Positions 33,053-41,230 of a DNA stretch of 64,000 bases are shown here, piece by piece. The position numbers and the translations under genes are program-made. The DNA comes from Streptomyces venezuelae (GTDB lineage Bacteria > Actinomycetota > Actinomycetes > Streptomycetales > Streptomycetaceae). The notes under the pieces were generated by a model that did no database searches, was not told the DNA's origin, and saw only the letters and a program-made list of their open reading frames with translations. Position 1 is the first letter of the stretch, and every line of letters starts with the position of its first letter. The stretch lies in assembly GCF_008642355.1 (NCBI RefSeq), contig NZ_CP029193.1, forward strand, positions 992,001-1,056,000. Reading direction: 5' to 3'.

Positions 33053-34478
33053 CGACGACCTCCGGAGACTGGACCTCGTCGTCCACGGCGCCCAGAGCAG
33101 CCAGACGGTCCAGGACTGCCCGGCCGTTGGCCCGCTGCCGGTCTGAACGGACCCGCTGCCGCTGCCCCTCTGACAACCCGGCCATCTCCAGCGTCACATC
33201 GGAGTCCGCGGGCAGGATCCCTGCCTGGACGAGCTTGACCGTGGCGTCCGCCTGCGCGGCCACCGTGGGTGTCGCTGGGTTGCGCCACACCGTCTCGATA
33301 CGCCGCGTCTTCTCCGGCGGCTCGCCGTCGCGTACCCACAGGGCGAGGCGCATGGCCTGCTGCCAGGCAGCCCCGAACCGGCGGATGCGCCGCTCGGATC
33401 GCTTGACGAGCTTCGCCTCGGTCGAGCGGATCGCGTCGGCGGAGGCAGGGTTGTCGGTCGTGTAACCGAGCATGTGCGGCGGCAGCCCGAACTGGCTGGA
33501 CATGATCCGCGCATACAGGTCGATGATTTTCGTCATGCCCGTCGGGTCATGCGCCGCGAACTGGCCGACAGCCGGGACGTTGTCGTTCTCGTCCCGCTCC
33601 AGGGCGAGCACCCGGCCGATGTACGTCTCCCACGCGCTCTTGGCGGTGCCGTCCGCGTCCTGGAACGCAGACTCGGACGCGCCGAGGATGTAGCGCTGCG
33701 GGGCGCCGAAGAACTCCGCGGCCACCTCCATGCCCATCAGCCGACGGCACGCGGCGTCCGTGATCGACATGACCTCGGGGGTGATCTCGCTCTTGCCGAC
33801 CCGGTCCGCGGTGCGCTGGCGGTTCGCCATCCTCACGACCGGCACCACACCGAGGTTGTGGATGTCGCGGTCGACGACCTCCCAGCCGCCCGACTCCGAC
33901 GGCAGGCACATCACCGTCTGATCCGGCAGATACAGGACCAGCATCCGCTCCTCAGGACCCGACTCGATGTACGTGTCAGCGGCGCACTCCCGCAGCGCGG
34001 CCGTGCCCATCCGCAGGCGTGCATCCCACATCAGCGTCATATCCAGCGGCGACTCCGCCGAGATCAACGGCGGGCTGTCCCCGTCGAGGTCGCCGGAGCC
34101 GACCGCCAGGTACTCGCGGCCGTACACCAACGCATCCAGATGAGCCAGGTTCGACTCGTCGAACAGGTCATTGGCCTGGGCGATCTCCGCCAAGTCCGAC
34201 GAGTCCGAACCGTCCGCCCAGCGGAACGCCTCCAAATCCAGGCGCTCCTCCAGCGACTCGACGCCGACACGCGGCCAGCCGATCACCGTGTGCAGACCCT
34301 TGAGCTGCGGCGGGATACTGATGCCGAGATCACGCACCAGCTGCTCACCGTTGAAATAGGCGTCCCGCAGCTGCAGAGCCCACCGGTCACGCAGCATGTC
34401 CGCCCGCAGCATGTTGATCAGTCCGAGCTCGTCGTCCGACAGATACACCAGTGGGAGATCAGGGATCGAGACGGTCAC
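33030..34478 (-). CDS. Portal protein
   Basis: A 482-residue SPP1 gp6-like portal (LPLVYLSDDELGLINMLRAD start; VIGWPRVGVESLEERLDLEA; SSQFGLPPHMLGYTTDNPAS). The dodecameric ring through which DNA enters and leaves the capsid. It overlaps the large terminase gene by four bases and the head protein gene by 23. Confidence 0.9.
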   Translation of the reverse strand: MTVSIPDLPLVYLSDDELGLINMLRADMLRDRWALQLRDAYFNGEQLVRDLGISIPPQLKGLHTVIGWPRVGVESLEERLDLEAFRWADGSDSSDLAEIAQANDLFDESNLAHLDALVYGREYLAVGSGDLDGDSPPLISAESPLDMTLMWDARLRMGTAALRECAADTYIESGPEERMLVLYLPDQTVMCLPSESGGWEVVDRDIHNLGVVPVVRMANRQRTADRVGKSEITPEVMSITDAACRRLMGMEVAAEFFGAPQRYILGASESAFQDADGTAKSAWETYIGRVLALERDENDNVPAVGQFAAHDPTGMTKIIDLYARIMSSQFGLPPHMLGYTTDNPASADAIRSTEAKLVKRSERRIRRFGAAWQQAMRLALWVRDGEPPEKTRRIETVWRNPATPTVAAQADATVKLVQAGILPADSDVTLEMAGLSEGQRQRVRSDRQRANGRAVLDRLAALGAVDDEVQSPEVVDGDAGLG

Positions 34479-35833
34479 CGCAGCACCACCACCCGTCCCG
34501 ACTTGCCGGCCTTCTTCTTGCCGAGCCCCTTGGCCATCGCGTCAACACGGCACTGCCAGGCGAGGACGGCGGCAATGGCCGCGTCGATCTTTCGGGGAGA
34601 GTCCGGGTGCTCTTTCATGATCTGGATGCCGCTGCGGGACTCGCGGCGCCGGGCGTTGAGGATGTGTCGCGTCAGCACGCTCGAGCCGTCATGCGACAGC
34701 TCGCCGTCGACCACGCTTGAGCGGAACTTCTCCAGCGCACGCACGATCTGAACCGCCCGGCCACCCGTCATCCACCACTCGATCGGATGCTGCGTCGACG
34801 ACTTGAGCTTCAGGCGGCGCCCGTGGTCGGCCTCCCACTTCGCAACGTGCGACTCCCACCGGGCAGGGTCCGCATACATGCCGACGACCTTGTACTCCCT
34901 GAAGGCGTCCTCGACAGCAGCCAGAACCTCAATGGTCGGGACCTGCCAGTCCTGTCCGAACGGCCCGTCCGGCTGCTCCCAGCAGCCCAGCAAGAAGAGA
35001 TGTCCGTCCGAAACGCGGCAGCCAACCAGCGCCGTGGCGTCCGTGACGCCGCGGTTCCTGCGGCGTGATCCGTCGAAGCCGAGGACGACCTCTTCTCCCC
35101 GGCCGACCACCTTGTCCGCCGCGGCGACGCCTGCCCATTCGGGCTGTGAGATCCACGAGTCCGAGGCGTGGGTGATCTGGTTGAGGAAGTCGGCGCGCGC
35201 GGTCTGCGGATCCGTGCCCGGATCCCAGATCGTCGCCACGATCGTGTCGAGGTCGACGTGGCCACCGTTGCGGTCAGCTGAGTCTCCGTAAGTGAAGGTC
35301 AGGCCAGCCAACAGCGATTGGCGGTCCGTCATGTCGGTCTCAGGCGGAGCCTCGCGGTGGTCATAGAAAAGGCCGTCATCACGGGCCCGGCCCTCACGGA
35401 TCTTCGCCCAGAAGGCGGCCGACTCCTCGGCCACGCTGCCCTCGCCGGGGATAAACGCATTCGGAGATTCGATCGTCGTACCACCCACCTTGGCGGCATT
35501 GATCCTCATCGTCTCCGCGAGCCGGTTGCCGCGGTTCGAACGCACCCACTCCTCGGTCTGGTCCAGCACAGCGAAGACAGGCTTGTTGCCCTTCACCGTC
35601 CGGGCCGACGACGTGATCGGCTCAATGCGCCCACGGGGCAGATTGACGAAGGTGTCGAGAGGCTCAAGGCCGGGGTACGCGTCGATCACCGGGCCCTGCA
35701 GCATCTCCAGCAGTGGCGCCCACGTGTTCTTCGTCTGCGTCTCCGACACCGCGGCGATCTGCACCAGCGGCGTCCGGACCTCCGACCACGGCTTACCAAC
35801 CGGCTGGCCTTGCGCATCCCAGCCGTCGGGCAC
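34475..35833 (-). CDS. terL: Terminase large subunit, C-terminal open frame (gene interrupted)
   Basis: A 452-residue frame holding most of the ATPase and the nuclease: SRRRNRGVTDATALVGCRVS follows the EVVLGFDGS nuclease aspartate, and SPRKIDAAIAAVLAWQCRVD lies near the end. The Walker A part is missing, because an in-frame TGA at 35888-35890 cuts the gene within that loop. The open frame actually begins directly after the TGA (GKSPFLAALAIVEALG), but no ATG/GTG precedes 35839. Translation from GTG 35833 would lack the Walker A lysine. As it stands this should not package DNA. Confidence 0.85.
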   Translation of the reverse strand: MPDGWDAQGQPVGKPWSEVRTPLVQIAAVSETQTKNTWAPLLEMLQGPVIDAYPGLEPLDTFVNLPRGRIEPITSSARTVKGNKPVFAVLDQTEEWVRSNRGNRLAETMRINAAKVGGTTIESPNAFIPGEGSVAEESAAFWAKIREGRARDDGLFYDHREAPPETDMTDRQSLLAGLTFTYGDSADRNGGHVDLDTIVATIWDPGTDPQTARADFLNQITHASDSWISQPEWAGVAAADKVVGRGEEVVLGFDGSRRRNRGVTDATALVGCRVSDGHLFLLGCWEQPDGPFGQDWQVPTIEVLAAVEDAFREYKVVGMYADPARWESHVAKWEADHGRRLKLKSSTQHPIEWWMTGGRAVQIVRALEKFRSSVVDGELSHDGSSVLTRHILNARRRESRSGIQIMKEHPDSPRKIDAAIAAVLAWQCRVDAMAKGLGKKKAGKSGRVVVLR

Positions 35834-35887
35834 TACAGGGCCGAGGGCTTCGACGATGGCCAGGGCGGCCAGGAACGGAGACTTGCC

Positions 35888-36112
35888 TCAACCCCAGCCG
35901 CGAGGCCGGGAGATCACCCCCCGGCGGAAGCGACGCTTCCCAGACGCAGGGTTGATCTCGTAGTAGCGGAGAACGAAGTCCTCCTGCTCGGGATACAGCA
36001 GAAACGGTTCGTAGTCGCCGCGGTCGGGGGCTGCCAGAAATTCGGTGATCCAGTCGATGACCTCAAACCCCAAGGTCGGGACTGCTCCAGGCTCCGGCGG
36101 CTTCCACGGCAC
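35888..36112 (-). pseudogene. terL: Terminase large subunit, N-terminal fragment ending in the Walker A loop
   Basis: A 74-residue frame (ITEFLAAPDRGDYEPFLLYP, then VISRPRGWG) that stops at TGA 35888, while GKSPFLA follows directly after the stop in the same frame. Related terminases read PRGWGKSP here, so two extra codons including the stop are inserted. Together the pieces span 34475-36112 and would make 545 residues if read through. Confidence 0.8.
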
Positions 36113-36114
36113 GA

Positions 36115-36591
36115 CTAACCCCCAGCGGCTTCCGGCGGGGGCAGCGCGTGCAGTGTGCCCCGGCGCTCACGGGCAGACCGATGCCCCTCAGGGCGTTTGC
36201 TGTCAGCCTCGTCGGCCTGCGCGAACTGCATCCGCAGCCGCGCCCGGTCCTCCGGAGTCGCACCGAACTTCGCAACGCGCAGCCGCAGCTCAGCGGCTGC
36301 GGACATCTCCCCCGACCACAGCCGCGCATGCACCACGGCCGTGTCCAAGAGGAAGTCCCAGTCCGTCGACGAGAAGTGCTCCGCCTGAGGCGACGCCTTC
36401 CACATCTCCCACCAGTCCAGCGTCCGCGCCGGCCACGCGTACTCGACGAGGTCGCCGTCCTTGAGGACCGATAGCGTCGGCAGATCAGGAGGTTCGGCGT
36501 ACTCGAAGCGAAGGATCGTCTGGGCGTGAGGGTCCTTGCTGTGACCAGCGCGTCGCTTCGGGTCCTTCGGCGCGGGTCCACGGCCAGCCAT
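36115..36591 (-). CDS. terS: Terminase small subunit
   Basis: A 158-residue actinophage small terminase: GRGPAPKDPKRRAGHSKDPH at the start (basic), then WPARTLDWWEMWKASPQAEH and TDWDFLLDTAVVHARLWSGE. It recognises the packaging site and loads the large subunit. The start is next to the GATC-rich stretch. Confidence 0.85.
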   Translation of the reverse strand: MAGRGPAPKDPKRRAGHSKDPHAQTILRFEYAEPPDLPTLSVLKDGDLVEYAWPARTLDWWEMWKASPQAEHFSSTDWDFLLDTAVVHARLWSGEMSAAAELRLRVAKFGATPEDRARLRMQFAQADEADSKRPEGHRSARERRGTLHALPPPEAAGG

Positions 36592-37018
36592 AGAGGCTCA
36601 CCCCCGCCCGCTCACATCCAAGATCCAAAATCCCCAGACCCAGGGCCATCCTTAGCGCGTAAACGGTCCCGATCTGGATAACCGCAGGTCAGGGTCATGC
36701 CCCCAGGTCAGAGGCGTGATCGGCTCGCTGATGGGATCCGAGATCGTTCGGATCACTCGGAGATCATCCGGGAGGCGCGTTGATCACGGCTTGGAGATCG
36801 ATGAGGGCTTGTCGGTCAGCCTTGAGGTCTCTAACCGATCTTCTCTCGATCTTCCTCGACTTCAATCAATGATCAAGATCTGATCACTCTCGCGCGATCG
36901 CCATCGCATCGCCACGCAGCACCACGCCGACACGACCACGCATGCACGGCCTCGCCCGTGCCCGCTGCCCGTCTGGGCCGGTAGGAGTGGACGGTAGGGG
37001 CAGCGGCACGGCTTGCCC
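36592..37018. other. Non-coding stretch upstream of terS, rich in GATC
   Basis: No convincing gene here. Between 36622 and 36899 I count fifteen GATC tetramers, including several TGATCA, in about 280 bases, where about one is expected by chance. The stretch is also less GC-rich than its flanks. Candidates are a terminase recognition (pac/cos) site or regulator binding array. Confidence 0.6.
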
Positions 37019-37189
37019 TCACTGGCCGGCGTCGGCCTGCTCCCCGTGGGTCCACGCGTGCGCCCACACGTCCGTCGCGTCCGCGACCAGAGTGAGCGGC
37101 TCGCCTGGTGCGCGCACAAGATCGGAGGTCATAGCAACAGGGATCGGGTCGTAGCACACGACGCATCGTGAGTACGCAACAGCTGGCAT
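37019..37189 (-). CDS. Small zinc-binding-type protein
   Basis: A 56-residue protein from ATG 37189, overlapping the upstream stop (TGATG). It starts MPAVAYSRCVVCYDPIPVAM with a C-x2-C pair and later has WAHAWTH. Typical small early-type phage protein. Confidence 0.55.
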   Translation of the reverse strand: MPAVAYSRCVVCYDPIPVAMTSDLVRAPGEPLTLVADATDVWAHAWTHGEQADAGQ

Positions 37190-37437
37190 CAACGGGTCCT
37201 GCGTCGACCAGGGTTCAGCCTGCTCCCCGTGAAGACGCCCGTGTTGCGGCGGTGCAGTAGCTGGCAGTATCCGCGTGCTCGCGCTCCCATGTAGCGGCTG
37301 AGCTGACGGTTGCACCTGGTCCAGTCGCCTGGCGTTCCCCATCGGATCTTGGCTGCGCCCGGCCCGCTGCTCCAGTATCGGCGCAGAGTCTCGGCGTTGC
37401 CTCGTCGGCTGCGATTGCCTCGTCCTTTGCTGGCCAC
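37189..37437 (-). CDS. Conserved actinophage small basic protein
   Basis: An 82-residue very basic protein. GTG 37437 gives ASKGRGNRSRRGNAETLRRY and has GGAG upstream. RWGTPGDWTRCNRQLSRYMG follows, a pattern I recognise from actinophage genes near the terminase and HNH genes. Function unknown. Confidence 0.7.
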   Translation of the reverse strand: MASKGRGNRSRRGNAETLRRYWSSGPGAAKIRWGTPGDWTRCNRQLSRYMGARARGYCQLLHRRNTGVFTGSRLNPGRRRTR

Positions 37438-37442
37438 AGGTC

Positions 37443-37655
37443 TCACTCCTTCTGCTGCGCGGGTGCCCGGTCTTCTGGTTCCTCGTCTACCCGCTGAACC
37501 ATGGCTCCAAGTTCGGCGGGGAGGGAGAGGCAGACGCCCTTGCTGTCGCGGAAGATCGCCCAGCCTTGGTTGAAGTCGACGGTGAGCTGGTTGTCTTCGA
37601 GGTGCATGTCATCGCGTCGCTGCCCGGCGGGGTAGATGATCAGGTATGCGGGCAC
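37443..37655 (-). CDS. Hypothetical phage protein
   Basis: A 70-residue protein (LIIYPAGQRRDDMHLEDNQL, acidic end). Sits six bases before the next gene. No family recognised. Confidence 0.55.
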   Translation of the reverse strand: MPAYLIIYPAGQRRDDMHLEDNQLTVDFNQGWAIFRDSKGVCLSLPAELGAMVQRVDEEPEDRAPAQQKE

Positions 37656-37658
37656 CGG

Positions 37659-37907
37659 TCAGTAGCCTTGCGTGTGGTCACCAGGGCAGTCGTTGGTCTT
37701 GGCGTCGACGCGGTAGACCTCGGTGAGGTTGTCTTCCAGGCCGAGGATGCTGGCGAGTTGCCGCATGCTTTCGGTGGTGCGGGTGACGGTGAGGCTGATC
37801 GGGCGGGTGAGGTGGACCTGTGCGACGTGGGCTCGCCAGAGGACGTGTTCGCGGGCGGCTTCTTCGGGGTCTTCGTCGGGGGCGACGTTGATGGGGAAGC
37901 TGAGCAT
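37659..37907 (-). CDS. Hypothetical phage protein
   Basis: An 82-residue protein from ATG 37907 with GGAG upstream (FPINVAPDEDPEEAAREHVL; ISLTVTRTTESMRQLASILG). No family recognised. Confidence 0.6.
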   Translation of the reverse strand: MLSFPINVAPDEDPEEAAREHVLWRAHVAQVHLTRPISLTVTRTTESMRQLASILGLEDNLTEVYRVDAKTNDCPGDHTQGY

Positions 37908-37909
37908 GG

Positions 37910-38206
37910 TCACTCCTTGATCCCTGGGTGCGCCTCGCTCGGTCGTTTGCGTCCGGGTGGCGGGTTGGCGGCTTTGGCGGCGTGGCCTTCGGCGCTGCTT
38001 TTGATCCCGTGGCAGGTTGCGCATACGCCTTGGAGTCGGTCCTCCGCATGGTCATCGGTCTTGGCCTTGGGGTGATCACAGTGGGTGGCGGGCCGAACTC
38101 GGCAGATTTGGCAGACCACGTCTCGGGCGAGCACCTTGGCGCGGATGGTTGACCAGTTCGACGGCAGCCGAGCCTTGCGGTCGCTGCCCTGCCAGCCGCC
38201 GCTCAC
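37910..38206 (-). CDS. HNH endonuclease
   Basis: A 98-residue HNH nuclease. GTG 38206 (SGGWQGSDRKARLPSNWSTI) is chosen for its match to phage HNH N-termini and coupling (GTGA) to the upstream stop. Motif: CQICRVRPATHCDHPKAKTD, then GVCATCHGIKSSAEG, giving the two C-x2-C zinc pairs and the catalytic His. Near terminase genes such proteins often help cleave DNA at packaging. Confidence 0.88.
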   Translation of the reverse strand: MSGGWQGSDRKARLPSNWSTIRAKVLARDVVCQICRVRPATHCDHPKAKTDDHAEDRLQGVCATCHGIKSSAEGHAAKAANPPPGRKRPSEAHPGIKE

Positions 38207-38562
38207 GGCCCACCCGCGCGTATCCCCGAGATGACCCGCTCGATCTCCTTGAGCGATTCGAGCTCTATGAGGTGCCGGGCCAGGTCTCGCAGTGCACGCC
38301 CTCTCGTCCAGCCGGTGCCGCATCGAGTGCCGAGCGTGTCGTGTTCGGCGAGGTAGCCGTTGAAGTAGTTCTTCGCCTCACGCCACTTACGGGCCTTGAT
38401 CCGCTCCCACTCGCGGTGCAGTGATGCGCGGAGGTGTCGGCGGGCGACGGTCCTGTCTGCTTCGTGAACGAAGCGGGATAGGTCGGCGAGGAGGCCGACG
38501 GGGTAGATGGTGATGGCGCGTCCTTCTGCCTTGAGGCGCTCCATGACGGATGCGGGAACCAC
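38203..38562 (-). CDS. Hypothetical helical protein
   Basis: A 119-residue basic helical protein (LRASLHREWERIKARKWREA; RDLARHLIELESLKEIERVI). It couples to the HNH gene through a GTGA overlap. No family recognised. Confidence 0.6.
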   Translation of the reverse strand: MVPASVMERLKAEGRAITIYPVGLLADLSRFVHEADRTVARRHLRASLHREWERIKARKWREAKNYFNGYLAEHDTLGTRCGTGWTRGRALRDLARHLIELESLKEIERVISGIRAGGP

Positions 38563-38603
38563 GTCTACTCCTCGGGGCTGCGTTCGGTGTCGCTGCCGAG
38601 CGC

Positions 38604-38771
38604 CTATCCTGCGAACCCGGTCCGCTGTCCGGCCGGGGCTTTGGTCGTCGCGGCTCCGAGGAGTCGGACGGCTGCGTCTTCGGCGCGGGTGAGGGGGTCG
38701 TCGTCGCTGCCGTGGATCTCGACGGTGATCTCGCAGACGCCTTGGGACAGCTTCACCGTCACGTCAGGCAT
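38604..38771 (-). CDS. Small hypothetical protein
   Basis: A 55-residue protein from ATG 38771, inside the end of the upstream gene (MPDVTVKLSQGVCEITVEIH, then AEDAAVRLLGA). No family recognised. Confidence 0.55.
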   Translation of the reverse strand: MPDVTVKLSQGVCEITVEIHGSDDDPLTRAEDAAVRLLGAATTKAPAGQRTGFAG

Positions 38772-39126
38772 AGCCCTGGTGGTTCTTGCGGACGAACTCG
38801 TCAATGAGCGAGCCCACTTCATGGTCGCCGACGTTGACCACGAGCTCTCGCTTGGCGGGCGGCGTGGCGCTGTAGGCGGTGGTGTCGTTGGCGGGGATGT
38901 CGACGGTGGTCTCGAAGACGAGGATGGCGCGGGCGCCGATCTGCTCTGCGAGGGATCGTCCGGTGAGCCGCTTGATTGCTGTGGCGTAGGAGGCGTCTTC
39001 TGTATCCGGCCCGTCCAGGGTGCTGGCAGTGTTCTCGTCGGCTTGGTCGATGACGAGGATGAACGGTGTGGTCATGTCGTCGCCGTGGTGTTCGGTGGGG
39101 AGTTCGAGGATCTGGAGGCGGGCCAT
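38764..39126 (-). CDS. Hypothetical protein
   Basis: A 120-residue protein (TPFILVIDQADENTASTLDG; KRELVVNVGDHEVGSLIDEF), overlapping both neighbours by a few bases. No family recognised. Confidence 0.6.
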   Translation of the reverse strand: MARLQILELPTEHHGDDMTTPFILVIDQADENTASTLDGPDTEDASYATAIKRLTGRSLAEQIGARAILVFETTVDIPANDTTAYSATPPAKRELVVNVGDHEVGSLIDEFVRKNHQGYA

Positions 39127-39338
39127 CAGGCGTCACCTCGCCGGAGTGCTTCGCGGAGGACGTCGCCGATTTCCAGGAGTGCTTGGGCGATGGCGACTGT
39201 CGCGACGGCTTGCCCGTGGGCGGCGCGGGCTTTGATCTCGGCGGTGGCCACGTTCCCCGAGGGCATCGCGTTGAGGTGCTGCGCGGCCTGGCCGAGGGTG
39301 CGGGAGGCGAGTTCCCGGTAGCTGGGTACGGCGGCCAT
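39126..39338 (-). CDS. Hypothetical helical protein
   Basis: A 70-residue helical protein from ATG 39338 (SYRELASRTLGQAAQHLNAM). It overlaps both its neighbours by one base. Confidence 0.55.
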   Translation of the reverse strand: MAAVPSYRELASRTLGQAAQHLNAMPSGNVATAEIKARAAHGQAVATVAIAQALLEIGDVLREALRRGDA

Positions 39339-39523
39339 CAGGCGTCCACCGTCTCGACGCCCTCGCGGATGATGGCGCGGACTCCGTCGCTGGGGATCAG
39401 GGCGACGGGTTGCCCGGTGGCGTTGCCGAAGTAGTACTGGTCTTCCTCGGCTTGCTTGACGACGCTGTGGGCGGTGATCGTGTCGGTGCATCCGTCGAGG
39501 TACTTGATCGTGTAGCGGGCCAT
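39338..39523 (-). CDS. Small hypothetical protein
   Basis: A 61-residue protein (ARYTIKYLDGCTDTITAHSV; YYFGNATGQPVALIPSDGV), the compact beta pattern of many phage small proteins. One-base overlap downstream. Confidence 0.6.
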   Translation of the reverse strand: MARYTIKYLDGCTDTITAHSVVKQAEEDQYYFGNATGQPVALIPSDGVRAIIREGVETVDA

Positions 39524-39544
39524 GGGCGCGGGCTCCTGTGATGA

Positions 39545-39904
39545 TCAGAGGGTGGGGCAGTCTTCGTCGGAGAGTTCGATGTGCCGTCCGTGTCGGGTGC
39601 AGTGCGGGCAGATGCCGATGCTGCGGCCGGAGCCGGGCCCGTACTCGGGGTCGGGGATGCTGCCCGCGTGCTGATGGCCGCCGTAGGGGCGGGAGCAGAG
39701 CAGGCAGGGCAGCCAGTAGAAGCCGTTGGCCCTGGCGTACCGCTGGTGGATGCGGGTCCACGATTGCGGCAGGAGCCGAACCCAGGCTTCCCGCTTCTTC
39801 GGCGGGCCGCATGCGAGGGGCGCGGGGATGCCGAGGCTCCAGTACCAGAGGCGTTCGATCGGCTTCGGTGGCCGCATCGCGATGGTGATCTGATGGCGGG
39901 CCAT
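39545..39904 (-). CDS. Putative zinc-binding protein
   Basis: A 119-residue protein with a C-terminal C-x2-C pair in YWLPCLLCSRPYGGHQHAGS and a second in SIGICPHCTRHGRHIELSDE, so it should hold one zinc. Probably an early regulatory protein. Confidence 0.65.
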   Translation of the reverse strand: MARHQITIAMRPPKPIERLWYWSLGIPAPLACGPPKKREAWVRLLPQSWTRIHQRYARANGFYWLPCLLCSRPYGGHQHAGSIPDPEYGPGSGRSIGICPHCTRHGRHIELSDEDCPTL

Positions 39905-39923
39905 AGGCGCGGGCTCCGTGTTG

Positions 39924-40031
39924 CTATCGGCGGTCGATCTTGTCCATGAGGGTGGTGACGGCCCATCCGAGCCCGGCGCCTACGCCGAGGAGGGCGAGGG
40001 TGGCGAGGAGGCTGGGCCAGGTCTCGGTCAC
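39924..40031 (-). CDS. Very small membrane protein
   Basis: A 35-residue protein from GTG 40031, coupled by GTGA, with one membrane helix (LLATLALLGVGAGLGWAVTT) and a charged end. Confidence 0.5.
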   Translation of the reverse strand: MTETWPSLLATLALLGVGAGLGWAVTTLMDKIDRR

Positions 40032-40318
40032 GGCGTCTCGTCTTCCTGCGGCGGCCCTTCTTCGTGGGAGCCCGTCGACTGGTCGGCGAATAGGGAGTCG
40101 GTGAGCCACTTGATGTGATCGCTGATCCGTTTGCCGAGCTCGTCGTTTCTGGCCTTCTGGACGTAGGCGCCGATGGCGGCGGCTTGGAGACGGACATCTG
40201 CTGGCACCGCGTTGAGGACTCCGTTGAGGCAGGTGTCTTCCTTGCCGTGCAGTTCTTCGTGCCGCTGTATTGCGATGATCAGATTCCAGCCCCAAAGGGG
40301 CAGGGCGGGGACGGCCAT
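40028..40318 (-). CDS. Hypothetical phage protein
   Basis: A 96-residue protein from ATG 40318 (LPLWGWNLIIAIQRHEELHG; VQKARNDELGKRISDHIKWL). Resembles actinophage early proteins of unknown role. Confidence 0.6.
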   Translation of the reverse strand: MAVPALPLWGWNLIIAIQRHEELHGKEDTCLNGVLNAVPADVRLQAAAIGAYVQKARNDELGKRISDHIKWLTDSLFADQSTGSHEEGPPQEDETP

Positions 40319-40326
40319 GGGGCGCC

Positions 40327-40629
40327 CTACCGGTCCCGCTTGGTCATGTTGACCGGCTGGCGGATGGCTCGTTCGACGATCTTCCAGATGGCGAAGCCGA
40401 CGAGGGCGAGAGGCCATACGGCGGCGGTGACCAGACCCATCATGACGGCCAAGATCTTTTCGTCGTTGTCGATCGGCTCACCGCTGTCCGTCAGGTCGTG
40501 TCGGAGGATCAGGATGGCCGTGATCAGCCAGCCGATGAGGCCGATGGTGATGTAGCCGACGACGTACTGCCAGGGGATGTCGCCGCCGTGGCTGTCGCTG
40601 GTGTTGATGGGTATGACGGTGGTGGCCAT
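40327..40629 (-). CDS. Two-helix membrane protein
   Basis: A 100-residue protein with two membrane helices (VVGYITIGLIGWLITAILIL; MMGLVTAAVWPLALVGFAIW) separated by an acidic loop. Confidence 0.6.
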   Translation of the reverse strand: MATTVIPINTSDSHGGDIPWQYVVGYITIGLIGWLITAILILRHDLTDSGEPIDNDEKILAVMMGLVTAAVWPLALVGFAIWKIVERAIRQPVNMTKRDR

Positions 40630-40650
40630 GGGCGCGGGCCTTCCGTGGGG

Positions 40651-40845
40651 TTAGCAGCCGTGGTCGGAAAGGCCGAGCCAGGCTGCAGTGGCGGTGAACA
40701 GAAGTGCCGGAATCCAGATAACGACGGCGAGCGGTAGGGCTGGCCCCCATTCCGGGGGAAGCATCACGACTCCCGCCGCGAGGGCTGCTCCCGCCGTCCA
40801 AAGCGCTGCCGCGATGGCGCTGAAGGCGACCGCTGGAACGCACAT
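40651..40845 (-). CDS. Small membrane protein
   Basis: A 64-residue hydrophobic protein from ATG 40845 (TGATG overlap), with two membrane segments (FSAIAAALWTAGAALAAGVV; LAVVIWIPALLFTATAAWLG). Confidence 0.55.
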   Translation of the reverse strand: MCVPAVAFSAIAAALWTAGAALAAGVVMLPPEWGPALPLAVVIWIPALLFTATAAWLGLSDHGC

Positions 40846-41204
40846 CACAGATCACGCTCGGCCACTGCGAGCGAGGGCCCTGCCAGTTCGTACTGGTCGA
40901 GCTGGGAGACCGTGTACGTCAGCAGGCCTCGCAGCAGGGCGCGTTCGCGGGCGCTGTCTGGGATGCCGCCCAGGTGGTCCACGGCGCTGAACGTCTGCCC
41001 GTTGCTCCAGGCGTAGGTGAGGCTGGTCGGTGACGGGGGCAAGGTGAAGGGGAGGTCCTCGGCGATGGCGACGGTGATCTGCCAGATCTGTCCGTCGTCG
41101 ATGTCCGGGAGGTGTGCGCGAAGGGTGTCGCGGATCGTCAGGCGGTTCCGCTCGGCGGCGGCGAGTCCGTCGGGGCCGAGGGTGGGGAGGCTGTCGAGGG
41201 CCAT
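40845..41204 (-). CDS. Hypothetical protein
   Basis: A 119-residue protein (LTIRDTLRAHLPDIDDGQIW; ALLRGLLTYTVSQLDQYELA). It is followed by a membrane protein gene and preceded by the epimerase. No family recognised. Confidence 0.6.
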   Translation of the reverse strand: MALDSLPTLGPDGLAAAERNRLTIRDTLRAHLPDIDDGQIWQITVAIAEDLPFTLPPSPTSLTYAWSNGQTFSAVDHLGGIPDSARERALLRGLLTYTVSQLDQYELAGPSLAVAERDL

Positions 41205-41230
41205 GGCGCGGGCCTTCCTGTGTGGGGTGG

